Part shown: positions 19,656-30,900 of the stretch, one piece after another
Position numbering within the stretch: the stretch's first letter is position 1
Layout of the letters: every line of letters begins with the position of its first letter
NCBI GenBank assembly: GCA_914767885.1
Contig: CAJZBQ010000004.1
Coordinates: 535,001-599,000, forward strand
Source: Blepharisma stoltei
Lineage: Eukaryota; Ciliophora; Heterotrichea; Heterotrichida; Blepharismidae
DNA length: 64,000 nt
Direction of reading: 5' to 3'
The notes under the pieces: model-generated
Database searches by the model: none
Told to the model about the DNA's origin: nothing
The model's input: the letters and a program-made list of their open reading frames with translations, nothing else
Translations under genes and position numbers: made by a program

Positions 19656-22373
19656 ATGGACGAAGATATTAAATCGTCTTTAGTTTCTAGCGAATCTAGT
19701 GATGACTCTGAAGAAGATTCAGAAATAGAAGAAGTTAAATTTCCAAAGGAAAAAGTTAATTTCAGAAGGCAAGGAAATGTGTTTGTAATAACTGATTTCA
19801 GACAAACCCGGGCTGACAAAATTCGAGAGGTGAATATGCAGCTAATTCCTTTGGTTAGGTCACTTTTTATTTATTCTTATATGTTTACTGCTTGCTTGTG
19901 ATTACTTGTTTTTATCTATCCTACATTCTTTGTAGTAGGCTGCACTGGAGGGCTTTTATGCTATGTTAATTATTTATGGCGTGCCTCTTAATAGATCTCT
20001 GAGGACAAATACCCTAATAGAAAACTTATTTTGGCATACTCGAAAATCTAAAATCAAGATATAAAATGTCTTTTTCGATTTTCGCAAAATGTCAAAATAA
20101 GTTTTTCTATTAGAAATTTGTCCTCAGAAATCTATAGAGAGTATACACTATATAGATAAGCTCCTTGCAGAGTCAAAGGCCACTACTCGCGTCCATTATC
20201 TATCCACCGCTTTTTGTAGTCTGGTCACAGCCTTCCACTGTGTGCTTCTCACAGATGAAGGCTTGTACTCGCTACCCTTGAGTTGGGGACACTAGTTACA
20301 ATGCAGTACATCAACTGGATTAGCTTCAAGAAAATTCAAAAATTGAATTTTCTGGTCGCCTGACGACCGAGATGGAAACCCGTAGCCCAAGACGCAACGT
20401 CTGGCATCGCGTGGAAAACATTCCCGATTGGCCAAGAGACTAACTTCTGGCGCAATAGGGATATCCCTTTCCAACTCTGAGATTCCTTTCTCACGGGGTA
20501 AAAAACTGGTTTGAAAGTGGCATGCGATTGGCCAGTCTGGCATTGCACTCCACCACGCCAGCAAAAACTGGCCTGATACACATTCATGAAAGCTACCATC
20601 TCTTCCACAAGGTTTCTGGTCTCCTAGGAACCTCCCTGCTACAGGTGTTATTTTATTGTATATGCTGCTCTGGAGGACATTATGAGGATGCACATGTAGT
20701 GTGTGGAATTTATCTTGGATGCACTTTTATTTTTGAGTATATTTCAGCAAGAAAAGTTGTTAAAATCATTCAGCCATTAAGTGGGCACACAAAGCTTACA
20801 ATTACTCAGCATATCAAGCTCGTCACAAGCGTGCTGGGAAAGCTTGATATTTATACAGATTTTTGCTTTTTATCAATTGCCAATTCATGCAATAGTGTTT
20901 TATCTCCTTTTTCTCTTATCATCTTATGTGTTTTAACTGCGATTATGATATCTCTCCAAGTAAGATCTTGGTTTCGGCAAGACATTTTAGGCTTTCAAAT
21001 GACTGAATATAATGCATTATATGATTTATTGGGAAAATATGAAACCATGTACTTACTAATATCTTTTGGAGCGAGCAAGACCATTTGCTTGCCTGAGGAG
21101 AGGTTGCTTTCAATTTTATAAATACTTGAAATGTATTCCAAATTTAATTGATAAATAAATAGTGAAATTTGTCTAGAATTTAATAGATGCATCTAAAGAT
21201 CTTATTATTATAATAATTATGAATTCAATATCAAAATATTTTTATATCAAAAACTCATACCCAAATATCATACCAAGGGGTTTATTTACTAAAATTAAGA
21301 TTTAACCAATGTTTTTGCTCACTAAAAGGGGTGAGTTAGAAGGCGAAAAAAGTCAAGAGCACAAGCGAAATTGGGCTAAAAAAACCAGCATTCTTCCAGC
21401 AATTAAATTTTTTTCTGAAGATATAGGACAGTTTGTAATCCAAATTTTATTTTTAATAGAAATGAGAACATTTAACACCTTAGTCTGTGTATCCTTAAGT
21501 GTTTCTCTTTCTATGTCATTTCTACTTTTAGCATTTACTTATTTGAAAATCCATCTTTTTAAGCCAAATTTAGCAAAAGAGCAAGAATTTATGCATGTAG
21601 TGTCTGTACAGATAAAAGAAAATAACCTTGAAGAGACCAAGAAATTGCTAGGAGGGCGTGTTCAGTTTAGGAAATATGAACATGAAACTCGAGCTGAAGT
21701 TTTAAAAGTGGCTGCTGCTTATAGTTATGACATATTTGACTATATTGTATCAACTTTAATACAAAAAAATGATGCAATTTTGCAGAGTGAAACTTTCCAT
21801 ATGAAAATGCTAACAGGGCTTAGACAATGCAAATTATATCCAGATGTGTTGATAAGGTCTTTAGAACTTTTGAGGCTTGGAAAGCACATTTATATAAATG
21901 TAAATAAAAGAATCAGCATTTCTAGTGAAGGAACAATTTTGCACTGCCTTGTAGAAGACCCTTATTTTATAGTCAGAACTTTGAAAAACAAAGATATTGA
22001 TCTAATAAAATATGTGGTTTTATTAGGAATTGATGTAAATATCCCTGATAAATTTGGGGAAACTCCGATAACACTGGTGGCAAGACTAAATGTAGGCACT
22101 TTAATTAGAAGCTGCTCAACACAAACATTAAAAGAACTCTTTGAGCTAAATGGTATAAGCATGGAAAAGGAAGAAACAGACATAGCTATAAAAAACTGGG
22201 CATTCAGGGTTACACAATATTTAGTAGGAAATGGTGCTTTATTAACTCACAGGAACAGAAAAAATAAAAGCGTCTTAGAAATCGCTGAAGACGCATCTAA
22301 TTCTGAGCTTTGCAATTACTTATATGAGCAGTTCGGTTTGAAAAATGAATTCAATAGAAAATCAGCTATATAA
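19656..22373 (+). CDS. Membrane protein with ankyrin-like C-terminus
   Basis: ATG 19656 to TAA 22373. An acidic Ser-rich N-terminus (SSESSDDSEEDSEIEE) is followed by a hydrophobic segment (TACLWLLVFIYPTFFVVG, TGA as Trp). After a composite insert come further membrane segments (FSLIILCVLTAIMISL; FVIQILFLIEM; LVCVSLSVSLSMSFLLLAF). The cytosolic C-terminal half has ankyrin-like pieces (LLGIDVNIPDKFGETPITL; LVGNGALLTHRNRKNKSVL). The number and spacing of segments suggest a multi-pass channel- or receptor-like protein, but I recognise no family. The second IES joins TMYLL to EGEKSQEHK in frame. The first is composite and its exact ends are unclear, though two TA pairings with the same 665-bp spacing both keep frame. 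Confidence 0.65.
19975..20639. mobile_element. Composite IES (about 665 bp), boundaries uncertain
   Basis: Two TA pairings fit the frame: 19975 with 20640, or 19989 with 20654. The insert holds a fold-back element followed by GC-rich family B copy 2. It contains in-frame TAA/TAG stops, so it must be removed for the membrane protein to be made. Confidence 0.6.
19991..20137. repeat. Fold-back (hairpin) element
   Basis: The left arm ATCTCTGAGGACAAAT...CTAATAGAAAACTTATTTT pairs with the right arm AAAATAAGTTTTTCTATTAG...ATTTGTCCTCAGAAATCT. It forms a stem of about 60 bp with a short AT-rich loop. Confidence 0.8.
20210..20645. repeat. GC-rich dispersed repeat, family B copy 2
   Basis: Aligns in blocks with 18700-19200 in the same orientation. 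It is part of the composite insert in the membrane-protein gene, which implies that family B is eliminated DNA. Open frames across it look like chance. Confidence 0.55.
21057..21336. mobile_element. Degenerate F1-derived IES (280 bp)
   Basis: TA at 21057-21058 and 21337-21338. The ends still pair (GGAGCGAGCAAGACCATT; TTTTTGCTCACTAAAAGGGG). The interior keeps the F1 order. Removal restores TMYLLEGEKSQ. Confidence 0.8.
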
Positions 22374-22408
22374 TTAATGTATCCTTATTAATTACAGTAA
22401 AGAACCTT

Positions 22409-23932
22409 CTAAATGGCCATTGTCTCTTCCAATCTTTCATCAAACTTTCCAATAGAATCAGTATCCGACATCAGCATTTCTTCAAAATCTTTGACCTCAA
22501 ACTTCCCCGTACTTTCAGGGTCGACTTCTCTTAAAAATTCTTGCATAAGTTCCCTATCAATATTATTCTGATCTGACACGAGCTTTATTAAATCTTCGCG
22601 CGAAATCACTCCTTTATTTTCTTGGTCAAACATAATAAAAGTTTTTATGATATTTTCTCTAGAAAAGATTGCTTTGGTGCCTAATGTAGCTCTTATGAAC
22701 TCAGAATAGTCAATAACACCATTGGAGTCTCGGTCCACTTTATTCATTATTATCTCCGCCTGAGCTTTGGCTTCTTCTTCGCCCATGGTCTTTCGCAGAT
22801 AATAGTCTAGCTCTGCTTGCGAAATAACTCCGTCGCCATTTAAATCCATGGCTCGGAATGCTAGTTCGAGCTCAGAAAAGTTGCTTTGGAGCATGACTTG
22901 GTTGAGAATGAAAGAAATTAAGGCCTCTCTCAGTTTGGAAGAAGCTTCGTAGAACTGAAGCTTAGATAAAATGGAAGGAATGTCGATAGCTTCAATTAGC
23001 GTTGCTCGAAACCAGCTGTGTGATAAGGCGTCATGTGCAGATATGCGTCGCTTAGGATCTTTGGTGAGAAGCTTTCTTAATAAATCTTTGGCTTCTTCGG
23101 AAATCCTATCCCAGTTGGGCCCAGCCATAGGGAATTTCCCTTTTTTGATACTATTTATAAGAGCAGTTGTATTTTTCCCAGTGAAAGGCAAAGTTCCATC
23201 TAATAGAGTATAAAGAATAACCCCGCAACTCCACACATCGCATTTTTCATTATAATTTCCATCAAACACTTCTGGCGCCATATAATCCACAGTTCCCACA
23301 ATTTCTTTCAGCATCATTCCTTTTTGGCATCTTGCTACTAAGTCAAAGTCAATGATTTTTAGTGAAAAATTGTCACTTTCCTCAGGATTTACAATCAAAA
23401 TATTATCAGGCTTCATATCTCTATGCACTAACCTTCTACTATGCATATAGCTTACCCCTGATAATATCTGCTTCATAGCAGAGCAAGCTTGCTTCTCTGA
23501 AAAACTCATCCCACTTGTGATTTTGTCACACAAGTCTCCTCCTTCAAGATACTCCAGGACCAAAAAATATTCAGTTTTCGCTTCAAAAAAGTCAATCATT
23601 TTTAATATGTTGGGGTGGTCAAGAGCTTTTAAGGTGTTTACTTGGTTTAATACAGAGTTATTCTGATCACTATCTTGACCTTCTTTTGGAATTATCTTCA
23701 CAACTCTTGCTTCTTGAGTCCGTCTGTGCTTGCACTTTCGAATCTCTCCATGCAATCCTCCACCTATTGGATTCGGCTCTAATTCATATACTTGGTAAAA
23801 AGATAGGGTTTTTACAAGTGATGGGGAGATGTCAATATTTTCATACTCATAAGGAACGTCAAAGGACCTTCTTCTAGGTCTGCTATTTGTATTTAAGCTT
23901 ATTTCAGTTTTTCCGGAACATAAACATCCCAT
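22409..23932 (-). CDS. Calcium-dependent protein kinase (CDPK)
   Basis: A 507-aa Ser/Thr kinase with a calmodulin-like tail. The N-terminus MGCLCSG fits myristoylation at Gly2 and palmitoylation at Cys3/Cys5, so membrane attachment is likely. Kinase domain about 45-315: Lys in ARVVKIIPK, HRDMKPDN catalytic loop, APE as MAPEVFDG, DVWSCGVILY. The Mg2+-binding DFG motif reads DFD (KIIDFDLVARC), which is unusual. The four EF-hand loops are DLNGDGVISQAE, DRDSNGVIDYSE, DQENKGVISRED and DPESTGKFEVKD; the last two are less canonical. There are no introns or IESs. Confidence 0.93.
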   Translation of the reverse strand: MGCLCSGKTEISLNTNSRPRRRSFDVPYEYENIDISPSLVKTLSFYQVYELEPNPIGGGLHGEIRKCKHRRTQEARVVKIIPKEGQDSDQNNSVLNQVNTLKALDHPNILKMIDFFEAKTEYFLVLEYLEGGDLCDKITSGMSFSEKQACSAMKQILSGVSYMHSRRLVHRDMKPDNILIVNPEESDNFSLKIIDFDLVARCQKGMMLKEIVGTVDYMAPEVFDGNYNEKCDVWSCGVILYTLLDGTLPFTGKNTTALINSIKKGKFPMAGPNWDRISEEAKDLLRKLLTKDPKRRISAHDALSHSWFRATLIEAIDIPSILSKLQFYEASSKLREALISFILNQVMLQSNFSELELAFRAMDLNGDGVISQAELDYYLRKTMGEEEAKAQAEIIMNKVDRDSNGVIDYSEFIRATLGTKAIFSRENIIKTFIMFDQENKGVISREDLIKLVSDQNNIDRELMQEFLREVDPESTGKFEVKDFEEMLMSDTDSIGKFDERLEETMAI

Positions 23933-24200
23933 TTCTATTTATATTTTTACAAGTAAAATATTCAGTGAGAATCAATATGCTGATAAATAACTACAATATT
24001 TCTTAATTTTTCTTTATATATATGATATTTGAAAAATTACACAAATTTTCAGATCAGCATTCATAGATTCTTCATATGAAGATCTTCTAGCACAAGGTAT
24101 CTAATAAAATCTTGAGCAGAGCTTTAAAGTTTTATAGATATATTAGATAAAGCTTCATAGCTTAGATTTAAGCCTTAATCGATCATACCAAAAATATAAA

Positions 24201-24749
24201 ATGCTGCAAAGGTTTATATTTCAAAGGGAAAAATATTGAATTGGTGCTTCTGCATTTTGCTTGGGAACTTTTGCCTTTCCATTTCAACCTCTGCATTATT
24301 TAGGGTTTGCTTGCTGTGCCTATAATGTTTTAGAACGACTCGGTATCATTGAGATCAATCTGATTCCAGATATAGAGGAAAGGAAAACAAAGCTAAATCA
24401 GTAATTTTCATATAGACTTCTAAGGCATCATTTGGAGAATTTTGACGATTTAGATCGCTACATCTCGCCTAAAACGCTGCTTTTAGCTTTGCCAAAAGTG
24501 ACTTTTGATGATCAAGGCTTTTTAGGATGGTTATGATACAAGTTAAATATACCAAACAGTAATAAAGGGAAATTCTATATGGATACACAATGAAAAGATG
24601 TGAAATACTACGGAGAAGGCTGGGCACGCTGCCAAGGACGTTATCTTTCAGGCAATAATTATTATTTTACTAAAATAGTTGTTGATCAATCAAAGCCAAG
24701 ACCACGAGAATTAGTCATTTTAGATACAGATATCATTGAAATTAACTAA
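24201..24749 (+). CDS. Hypothetical protein with one 15-nt intron
   Basis: ATG 24201 to TAA 24747-24749; 177 aa once the 15-nt intron (24401-24415) is removed and TGA is read as Trp (QREKYWIGAS, GFLGWLWYKL, DTQWKDVKYY). A hydrophobic N-terminal region (ASAFCLGTFAFPFQPLHYLGFACC) suggests one or two membrane segments. The rest is soluble and rich in aromatic residues. The frame is open end to end only with both the intron and the altered code. No family recognised. Confidence 0.75.
24401..24415 (+). other. 15-nt spliceosomal intron
   Basis: GTAATTTTCATATAG between AAATCA and ACTTCTAAGG. Splicing makes CAA (Gln) at the junction and removes an in-frame TAA. Confidence 0.88.
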
Positions 24750-25082
24750 TAAATACTCTATATAAATTTTTGATTTAGCTAATTTATGCATGGGCCAACA
24801 AATATGTTTCTTTATGATATATAATAGGTCATGGCATAGCGTTTAGATTTCAATCATTTTTGGCATTTTATAATTAATTAATCACTAAGCTTTCATATTT
24901 TATATATAATTTTCTTACTCTGAATTTTTTAAAATATGATATTGAGGCATTACTTTAAACAATCCATGCATATACGTAAAATGTTATTTACAATAAAAAT
25001 TTACATAATTTGTGTCGCTGATTTATTTTTTTATCTTTTTGAAAGCTCCAATCAAACTTTTAAAAATGCTCAGCAAGCAAAA

Positions 25083-25102
25083 CACCTATATATATATAGG
25101 TG
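25083..25102. repeat. Perfect 20-bp palindrome
   Basis: CACCTATATATATATAGGTG lies in the AT-rich gap 24750-25191, 90 bp upstream of the RRM gene. It could be a hairpin, an upstream control site, or chance in AT-rich DNA. Nothing else is visible in this gap. Confidence 0.6.
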
Positions 25103-25191
25103 ATAATTTTCAGTTAATTTTGAAATGGTTTTATTCTCGAATTCCATTAGCTGGCTTTTAAATGATCATTTTTACAAGTTTTTAATAATTT

Positions 25192-26213
25192 ATGGCCAGA
25201 AGCCATTCAAATAGCCCTGACAAGGAAATAGAAGGTGCAAGCTTATATATTACCAATTTAAGCTACTCCGCTAAAGAAGAAGACCTGCAAAAGACCTTTG
25301 AGGACTACGGGAAAATCGTTGATTTCAAAATCATCAAAGACCCAATTTCTAATAAGTCAAGAGGATTTGGCTTTGTGACCTACGAAAATCCCGAAGACGC
25401 CGATAAGGCAAAAAATGAACTAAACAACAGCAATGTAGGCGGAAGAGAGCTAAGAGTAGAAAAAGCTCGCAGAAACAAAGCATATGGCCCTACACCAGGT
25501 AAGTATATGGGAAATGATAAGTATAGAAGAAGTCCAAGAAGAGACAGAGACTATCGTGACAGAGACAGGTAAAATGCTGACTCCCTTTGATGAGCGAACA
25601 AAAATATTTATATATAAATTTTATGTTAACTTTTTTTTTTTCAAAATTAAAAAAATCCCAATTTTAAAACAAATATTAATTTAATTTATAAAATATATGT
25701 TTTAAAATGCAAGCTGTTTAAAATTTAGCAGAATTAGCTAGAGATTTCATTATAATAATTATCATTTATTTTTTTATAAAAAATGTTTATATTAAAATCA
25801 TTTTGTTCGCCACGAAGGTTTTTACCAAAACATAGGGATTTTCCAATGGCTTTGTTCGCTGACGGAGGTGGGGAGTGAATAAATGCATAAACTATTTTTT
25901 TCATATTATTTTGACCATTAGAGGTTTATCTCCCAAAATATTTTAAAAATACTTTTAAGGGGCAAAAAATTTTCAATGTAGTTTTTTCGGTTTTGTTCGC
26001 AGAGGCAGGGACTTCAGAAATCGCAGCAGAGATAGAGACTACCGTGATCGCGATCGTGACAGAGACTACAGAGATTACAGAGACCGCTCAAGAGAAAGGG
26101 ACAGCTACAGAAGCAGAGAGTACAGAGACAGAGACAGCCGTAGAGATCGCAGAGGTTCCAGAAGCCCTAGAAGAAAGTCGAGATCCCCTCAAAGCAGATC
26201 CACCTTCACTTAG
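25192..26213 (+). CDS. SR-like RNA-binding protein (RRM + RS tail)
   Basis: A 195-aa protein after removal of 25569-26002. One RRM at about residues 16-93 contains RNP2 (LYITNL) and RNP1 (SRGFGFVTY). A tail rich in Arg-Asp/Arg-Ser dipeptides (RDRDYRD repeats, then RSPRRKSRSPQSR) follows. This is the layout of SR splicing factors and Tra2-like proteins, acting on nuclear pre-mRNA. The RS tail is split by an insert carrying an F1 MITE, and the frame continues as DRDRGRDFRNRSRD. The mode of removal is discussed with the insert. Confidence 0.85.
25569..26002. other. 434-bp insert with GT...AG ends in the RS tail
   Basis: GT at 25569-25570 and AG at 26001-26002; splicing these keeps the RS frame. 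It is far longer than the 15-nt introns elsewhere, so DNA elimination of part or all of it is likely. A TA pairing of 25570 with 25979 would leave a short GT-AG remnant. Contains an F1 MITE. Confidence 0.65.
25578..25875. mobile_element. F1 MITE (298 bp) with TGA target repeat
   Basis: TGA at 25578-25580 and 25876-25878, ends CTCCC...GGGGAG. The motif copies are diverged (TTTGATGAGCGAAC; GTTCGCTGACGGAGG). Confidence 0.75.
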
Positions 26214-26438
26214 ATATCATTAATCAGCATGCCAGTGTTTCTGGTGCTTTTTTAACAGTTTGTCAACTCAGAGTACATTATAAGCAGTTATGTTGTCAGT
26301 TTCTTTCTGTGCATAATTCATTCAGACTAATCAATTACAGCATGCAGATTTAGATTTCAATCTGATGTTGAGGTTATTTAAAACTGTTTTTGATCCACAC
26401 ATACATTCTAATATTAACAATTTATACTTAAATTTAGC

Positions 26439-27077
26439 ATGAAGACGAGAAAGACGTGGAGAGAGGAAGTCATTTCATCTGATTTTAATTCAGTAAACAG
26501 ACAGAGGATCAAAGCCACTCATTCAGAAATTATGCGAGATCTCCAGCTCATCTCTGAGTGTAGTTCGAAAATCATATACAACAAGCAATCCATGTACCCT
26601 GAGCTTGACTCTTACGATCCTAGAAAGCATACAAAAGTAATTTTCACATAGAGAACCAAATGCTTGAAACCAAAAACTATGCAAGATGACGATATTTCAG
26701 GGATTCTAGGTCTGGCCTCATTTATCAGTGAAATCGAGGCTTTTAACTCTCAAGAGCCAGCACCTGCGCCCGAGCTACCGAAAAAGAAGCCGAGAGTAAG
26801 TCAGAGTAAGAATAATCCCAACAATTTTGACCATAATCCGATGTCTCAGATCCACCAGCTCATGAAAGGGATGAACCAAAGAGCTGGAGTCAACGGTCAA
26901 TTATCAAGCTCCTTTAGCTATTCTGTAGGAAGCACAAAGCCTATTAATATGGCTGCTCAAAAGAGTAAATCAATAGGGCAGGATTACCATAGATGTGCGA
27001 CGCATTTGTCCATTGCGTTGTATATAAAAAATTTACAAGAAAATATGAAGTTAAAGAAGCAAAAGGTTGAAAAATAA
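26439..27077 (+). CDS. Hypothetical protein with one 15-nt intron
   Basis: ATG 26439 to TAA 27075-27077, 207 aa after removal of the 15-nt intron at 26637-26651. The junction reads HTK-RTKCLKPKT in phase 0. The N-terminal third is charged and helical (KTRKTWREEVISSD), the middle is Pro-rich (EPAPAPELPKKKPRVSQ), and the C-terminus is Lys-rich and helical (NLQENMKLKKQKVEK). No domain recognised; possibly nuclear given the KKKPR cluster. Flanking gaps (26214-26438, 27078-27292) show nothing else. Confidence 0.7.
26637..26651 (+). other. 15-nt spliceosomal intron
   Basis: GTAATTTTCACATAG. It differs at one position from the intron at 24401 and removes an in-frame TAG. Confidence 0.88.
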
Positions 27078-27292
27078 ATTTTATAATGTTTATTTAACTT
27101 AATAAAACTCGCAGCAATGGCTTGCAACTATTTTTTATTGACAATTCATCTCAAATTGCGTTTAGCATATCTATGATAATGGGAAAATATTATTACTTAC
27201 ATTATAATGCTCTATTTTTAGCTACATTTATGCAATAATGAATCCAATGCTACTGATAATAGATAATTCTATTCGAATTCATCTCCTAATAA

Positions 27293-27919
27293 ATGGAAGC
27301 AGCTAAAGAGTATAAAATAGTTACTCTTGGAGAAGGAAGAGTTGGCAAAACTTCTCTCACATTAAAAGCAGCTAGAAATGTATTTCACGAAGATGAGCAG
27401 TCTACCGTCAATGCCAACTTCCTCATTAAAGAAATCACAGTTCAAGGAGTTAGCATCAAGCTTAATCTTTGGGACACAGCAGGCCAAGAACGCTTCAGGG
27501 CTCTAGCTCCGAATTATTACCGAGGAGCAAAAGGAGCCGTTATTGCATACGACATTACTGATCGATCATCATTTGATAGAGTGGTTTCATGGGTCAGAGA
27601 GCTTGGAATGCAAGCTGATAAGGACATTTGTATAGTTATAGCTGGAAATAAGTGTGACAGGGAAAGCGAAAGGCAAATATCGAGAGCTGAAGCGTTGGAA
27701 TATGCCAAAAAGGTTGGTGTCACACATTTTGATACCAGTGCTAAAACAGGCAAAGGTGTAGAGGAAATTTTCCAGGAATTGGGAAGATTAGTGTACGAAA
27801 CGCAGCAAAAATCTGCAGAATCGAATCAGAATAAAAGATATACATCGAGATCAAATAAAAAGGTAAAAATACAGCAAAATCAAACTAATGAAAAGGAGAA
27901 AAAACAGTGCTGTGGGTAA
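27293..27919 (+). CDS. Rab GTPase (Rab5/Rab21-like)
   Basis: A 208-aa small GTPase controlling vesicle traffic. P-loop GEGRVGKTS, switch II WDTAGQERF, NKCD and TSAK motifs are all present. The effector region has NANFLIKEI. The C-terminus KKQCCG has two Cys for geranylgeranylation. The WDTAGQERFRALAPNYYRGA block is typical of the Rab5/21/22 group, but subfamily assignment needs a tree. It is convergent with the WD40-channel gene, with only 40 bp between stop codons. No IES or intron. Confidence 0.92.
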   Translation: MEAAKEYKIVTLGEGRVGKTSLTLKAARNVFHEDEQSTVNANFLIKEITVQGVSIKLNLWDTAGQERFRALAPNYYRGAKGAVIAYDITDRSSFDRVVSWVRELGMQADKDICIVIAGNKCDRESERQISRAEALEYAKKVGVTHFDTSAKTGKGVEEIFQELGRLVYETQQKSAESNQNKRYTSRSNKKVKIQQNQTNEKEKKQCCG

Positions 27920-27959
27920 TTTATAGAATTCAGGTAATTTTTATTATTCTTAATAAACT

Positions 27960-30900
27960 CTATCCTTCTTTATTTTCTACTTGCTCGACATCCCCCTCTT
28001 CTTCAACCACATTTTTAGCGAGCCTCTCTTCCCTAATTTTTATTATTTTATCACAAATTTCTTCAATCTTTTCTGCTTTGTCTTTGTTCTTGGTCACTAA
28101 AATTTCTCGTTCGCTTAATTTTTTAATCAGATTTTCATAAAATTCCTGAGTTCCAAGGCTGGACCTCTCTATCATTTTATTGAGAGCCGCCAGCCTACCT
28201 TCCCAACTCATATCTTCATCTTTAGCAGTTTCTTTGACAGATTGAAAATATTGTTTCGTTCCTGTTTTTCTTTTCCAAAACATCATATTTTCCACTTCAA
28301 TTGCCATGTCAATCAGCTCTTTAGTGTCACTTGCTATGCTGTCTGATTGGATTTGCTCATATTCATCAGTCACTTTCGCTACAAGGATAGTCATCATAAT
28401 GATTGGATTTATCATGATCCCGAAGGTGAGAACTCCCATTTCAATAAAACCATAACTTTCTGCTTCTGTAGAACCTAAGATAAGTCAATAAGAAATTCTG
28501 AGATTATTCATGAAGTCAATATTTCCAGATGGATCTCTAACAATTACTATAAACAAGAAACAAAAGCCAACTGCCATAAAGGTCATCATGACTAAAAACC
28601 CTCCCATGCTGGCAAAGCAGTGAATTAATAAATTAATAAAATATCTTGTTGAGTCAAATAATCTGAAATATGATACTCCTCTAGCCCAGCTGATGAATGT
28701 GACTAGAGCAAAAAGTGAATTTGCAAACCCAAACAAATGGAAAGTAGTGTTTTCTTCTCCACCATATTTTACTACCTTCCTCTCTATTATGAGCGAAAAA
28801 AATTTGTTCGCTCAGTGGCTTCTTTTTTTTAAAAAAACTTATATATATAAAAATTATCCCAATTTGCAAAAATTGAGAAGTAAAAAGAGTTTAATTTGAT
28901 ATTTATGTTTTAAAATGCAAGTTGTTTAAAATTCAATAGAATTGACAAGAGATTTTATTATAAAAATTATCACATATATATCCAATATTTTTCATAATAC
29001 CCAAAAATAGAAATTTTTCCTATGGTTTGCTCGCTCACGAAGGGGGAGTAAGAAAACCATGTTACTGATCCCCCTAAAATAATCCTGGGTTCATTCAATA
29101 ATATTATAAGCTAGCAGCAATATTGTCCTTGCCCAGTCGACATAATTCCACACAAATTTAAAATAAGATCTTCCAGACACAATCATTTGATAGATTTCAT
29201 AAAACATCAATAAAATATTCATAATAAACACTATCATCAAAAAAGTTGGGTCTTTAGCAAAAAAAGAGGTATAAAGTGATAACATTATTAAATAGACATA
29301 AAATACAGACCCTTGGATGATCATAGGAAGCTTTGCAGACTCTCATTTATAGTGAGCTATATCTAAGATTATAGGAGTTCTGAAAATGTCTTTATTCTCA
29401 CACTCAGAAATAGAGCTTACTCCCCCCCTCCGTGAGTGAGCAAAACCATTAGAAAAATCCCTATTTTTTGCCTAAAAACCCACCCTCCGTGAGTGCACAA
29501 AAAATATTTTAATAGAAAAATTTTTTATGGAAAAAAAAATTTGATATATAAGTGATAATTAGCATAATGAAATCTAGAGCTAATTCTATTTAATTTTAAA
29601 CAAATTGCGTTTTTAAAACATAAATTTTATAAATTAAATTAATATTTGCTTTCCAATTTTTGCGATTAGATTTTTTTAAATTTCGAAAAAAAAAATTTTT
29701 TATAAAATTTATATATAATTTTTTAAAAAAAAAAAAATTAACCCCCCTCCGTGAGTGAACAAAATTTTTTTGTTCACTCACGGAGGGGGGAGTTAGGAAA
29801 TCAATACTTTCTTGGCTACCCATAGAGAAATTAAAAGGGATGCACGTTTCTTTAAAACATATAGAAACGCCTTGGGTACTGATGTCTTCTTCATCAAAGA
29901 AATCTTTTACTTTAGCTCGGAATTCATTTGATAAATAACAGATAGGCAAAACAACATTAGACTCGCAGAATCTGGGGAAGCTTTTTCTTTTCACCTCTTG
30001 ATAAATTATCTCATATATATCAGCTAGCTTTGCAAAGCCAACTTGATTCATTTTTATTATCTCATTTTCCAGCATTTGTAGCCAAAAGGGATTGATTTGG
30101 GCATTTAAGCATAAGGAGTCAACAATTTCGTCTCTAATTGCTTTGTAATCTTTTAATAGCGCAATATAGAATGGGTTGAATCCAATTTTCGACCTTATAA
30201 TAGATATATTATAGCATAGAGACTGAACTACATATTCTTTTAAGTTGAGGTAGACATAAAAATGTAATGGATTGATAAGCTGGGGGACTATAACAAATTG
30301 ATCCATAATTGGGTTATGCTCGGGGTTTTGGTCAAAAAGGATATCTCGCATATATGCAAGAAAAGGCTGATGGAATTCTGATGGGCCTATTAGTCTTGTT
30401 TCCTTTGTAGTCAATGGATTTTCTTCTGCTGAAATGTAACACCGTTGACCAGTCGCAATATAAGTTTCATCTAGAGATATGGCTAGACAATTAATCGGCT
30501 GCTTATGGTCCATATAAGATATAGAACTTTCTCTTCAATAGCGCGATAAGGCGTGCTTCCTGGTTTGACTAAAAGGTCTTTGGGCCATGAAAATCTGATG
30601 TTCCTTCTTTGTAAGAGAGCCATACAGTGAAAATAAAGAGTTCTGGCTGATCAATCTCGAGAACTTAAAGAGAGGCTATTTGCAAATTTACACTTTTGGT
30701 TCGTCAAATGGATCTGGCGAGCCAATTCTGGCCGGTACTTGAAATTATAAATGATAGTTGCCAGAATTTTATTAATTTTCTGATGGCAAGTATGATCAGA
30801 ATTTTAATAAATGGCACAGGATAAGACAACCCACTTAAAAAATATTGTTAAAATTGAAGCCCCATTTTATAAAAGATATAATAAATTTTAAAAATTATTA

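Noticed and set aside
19500-20650. tRNA or pol III gene in the GC-rich repeat
   Set aside because: I could not find convincing A and B boxes or a cloverleaf; only repeat homology is supported.
25993-26223. Glu/Thr-rich frame after the RRM gene
   Set aside because: It is a shifted frame over the RS repeats; the frame that continues the RRM protein gives Arg/Asp/Ser repeats typical of SR tails.
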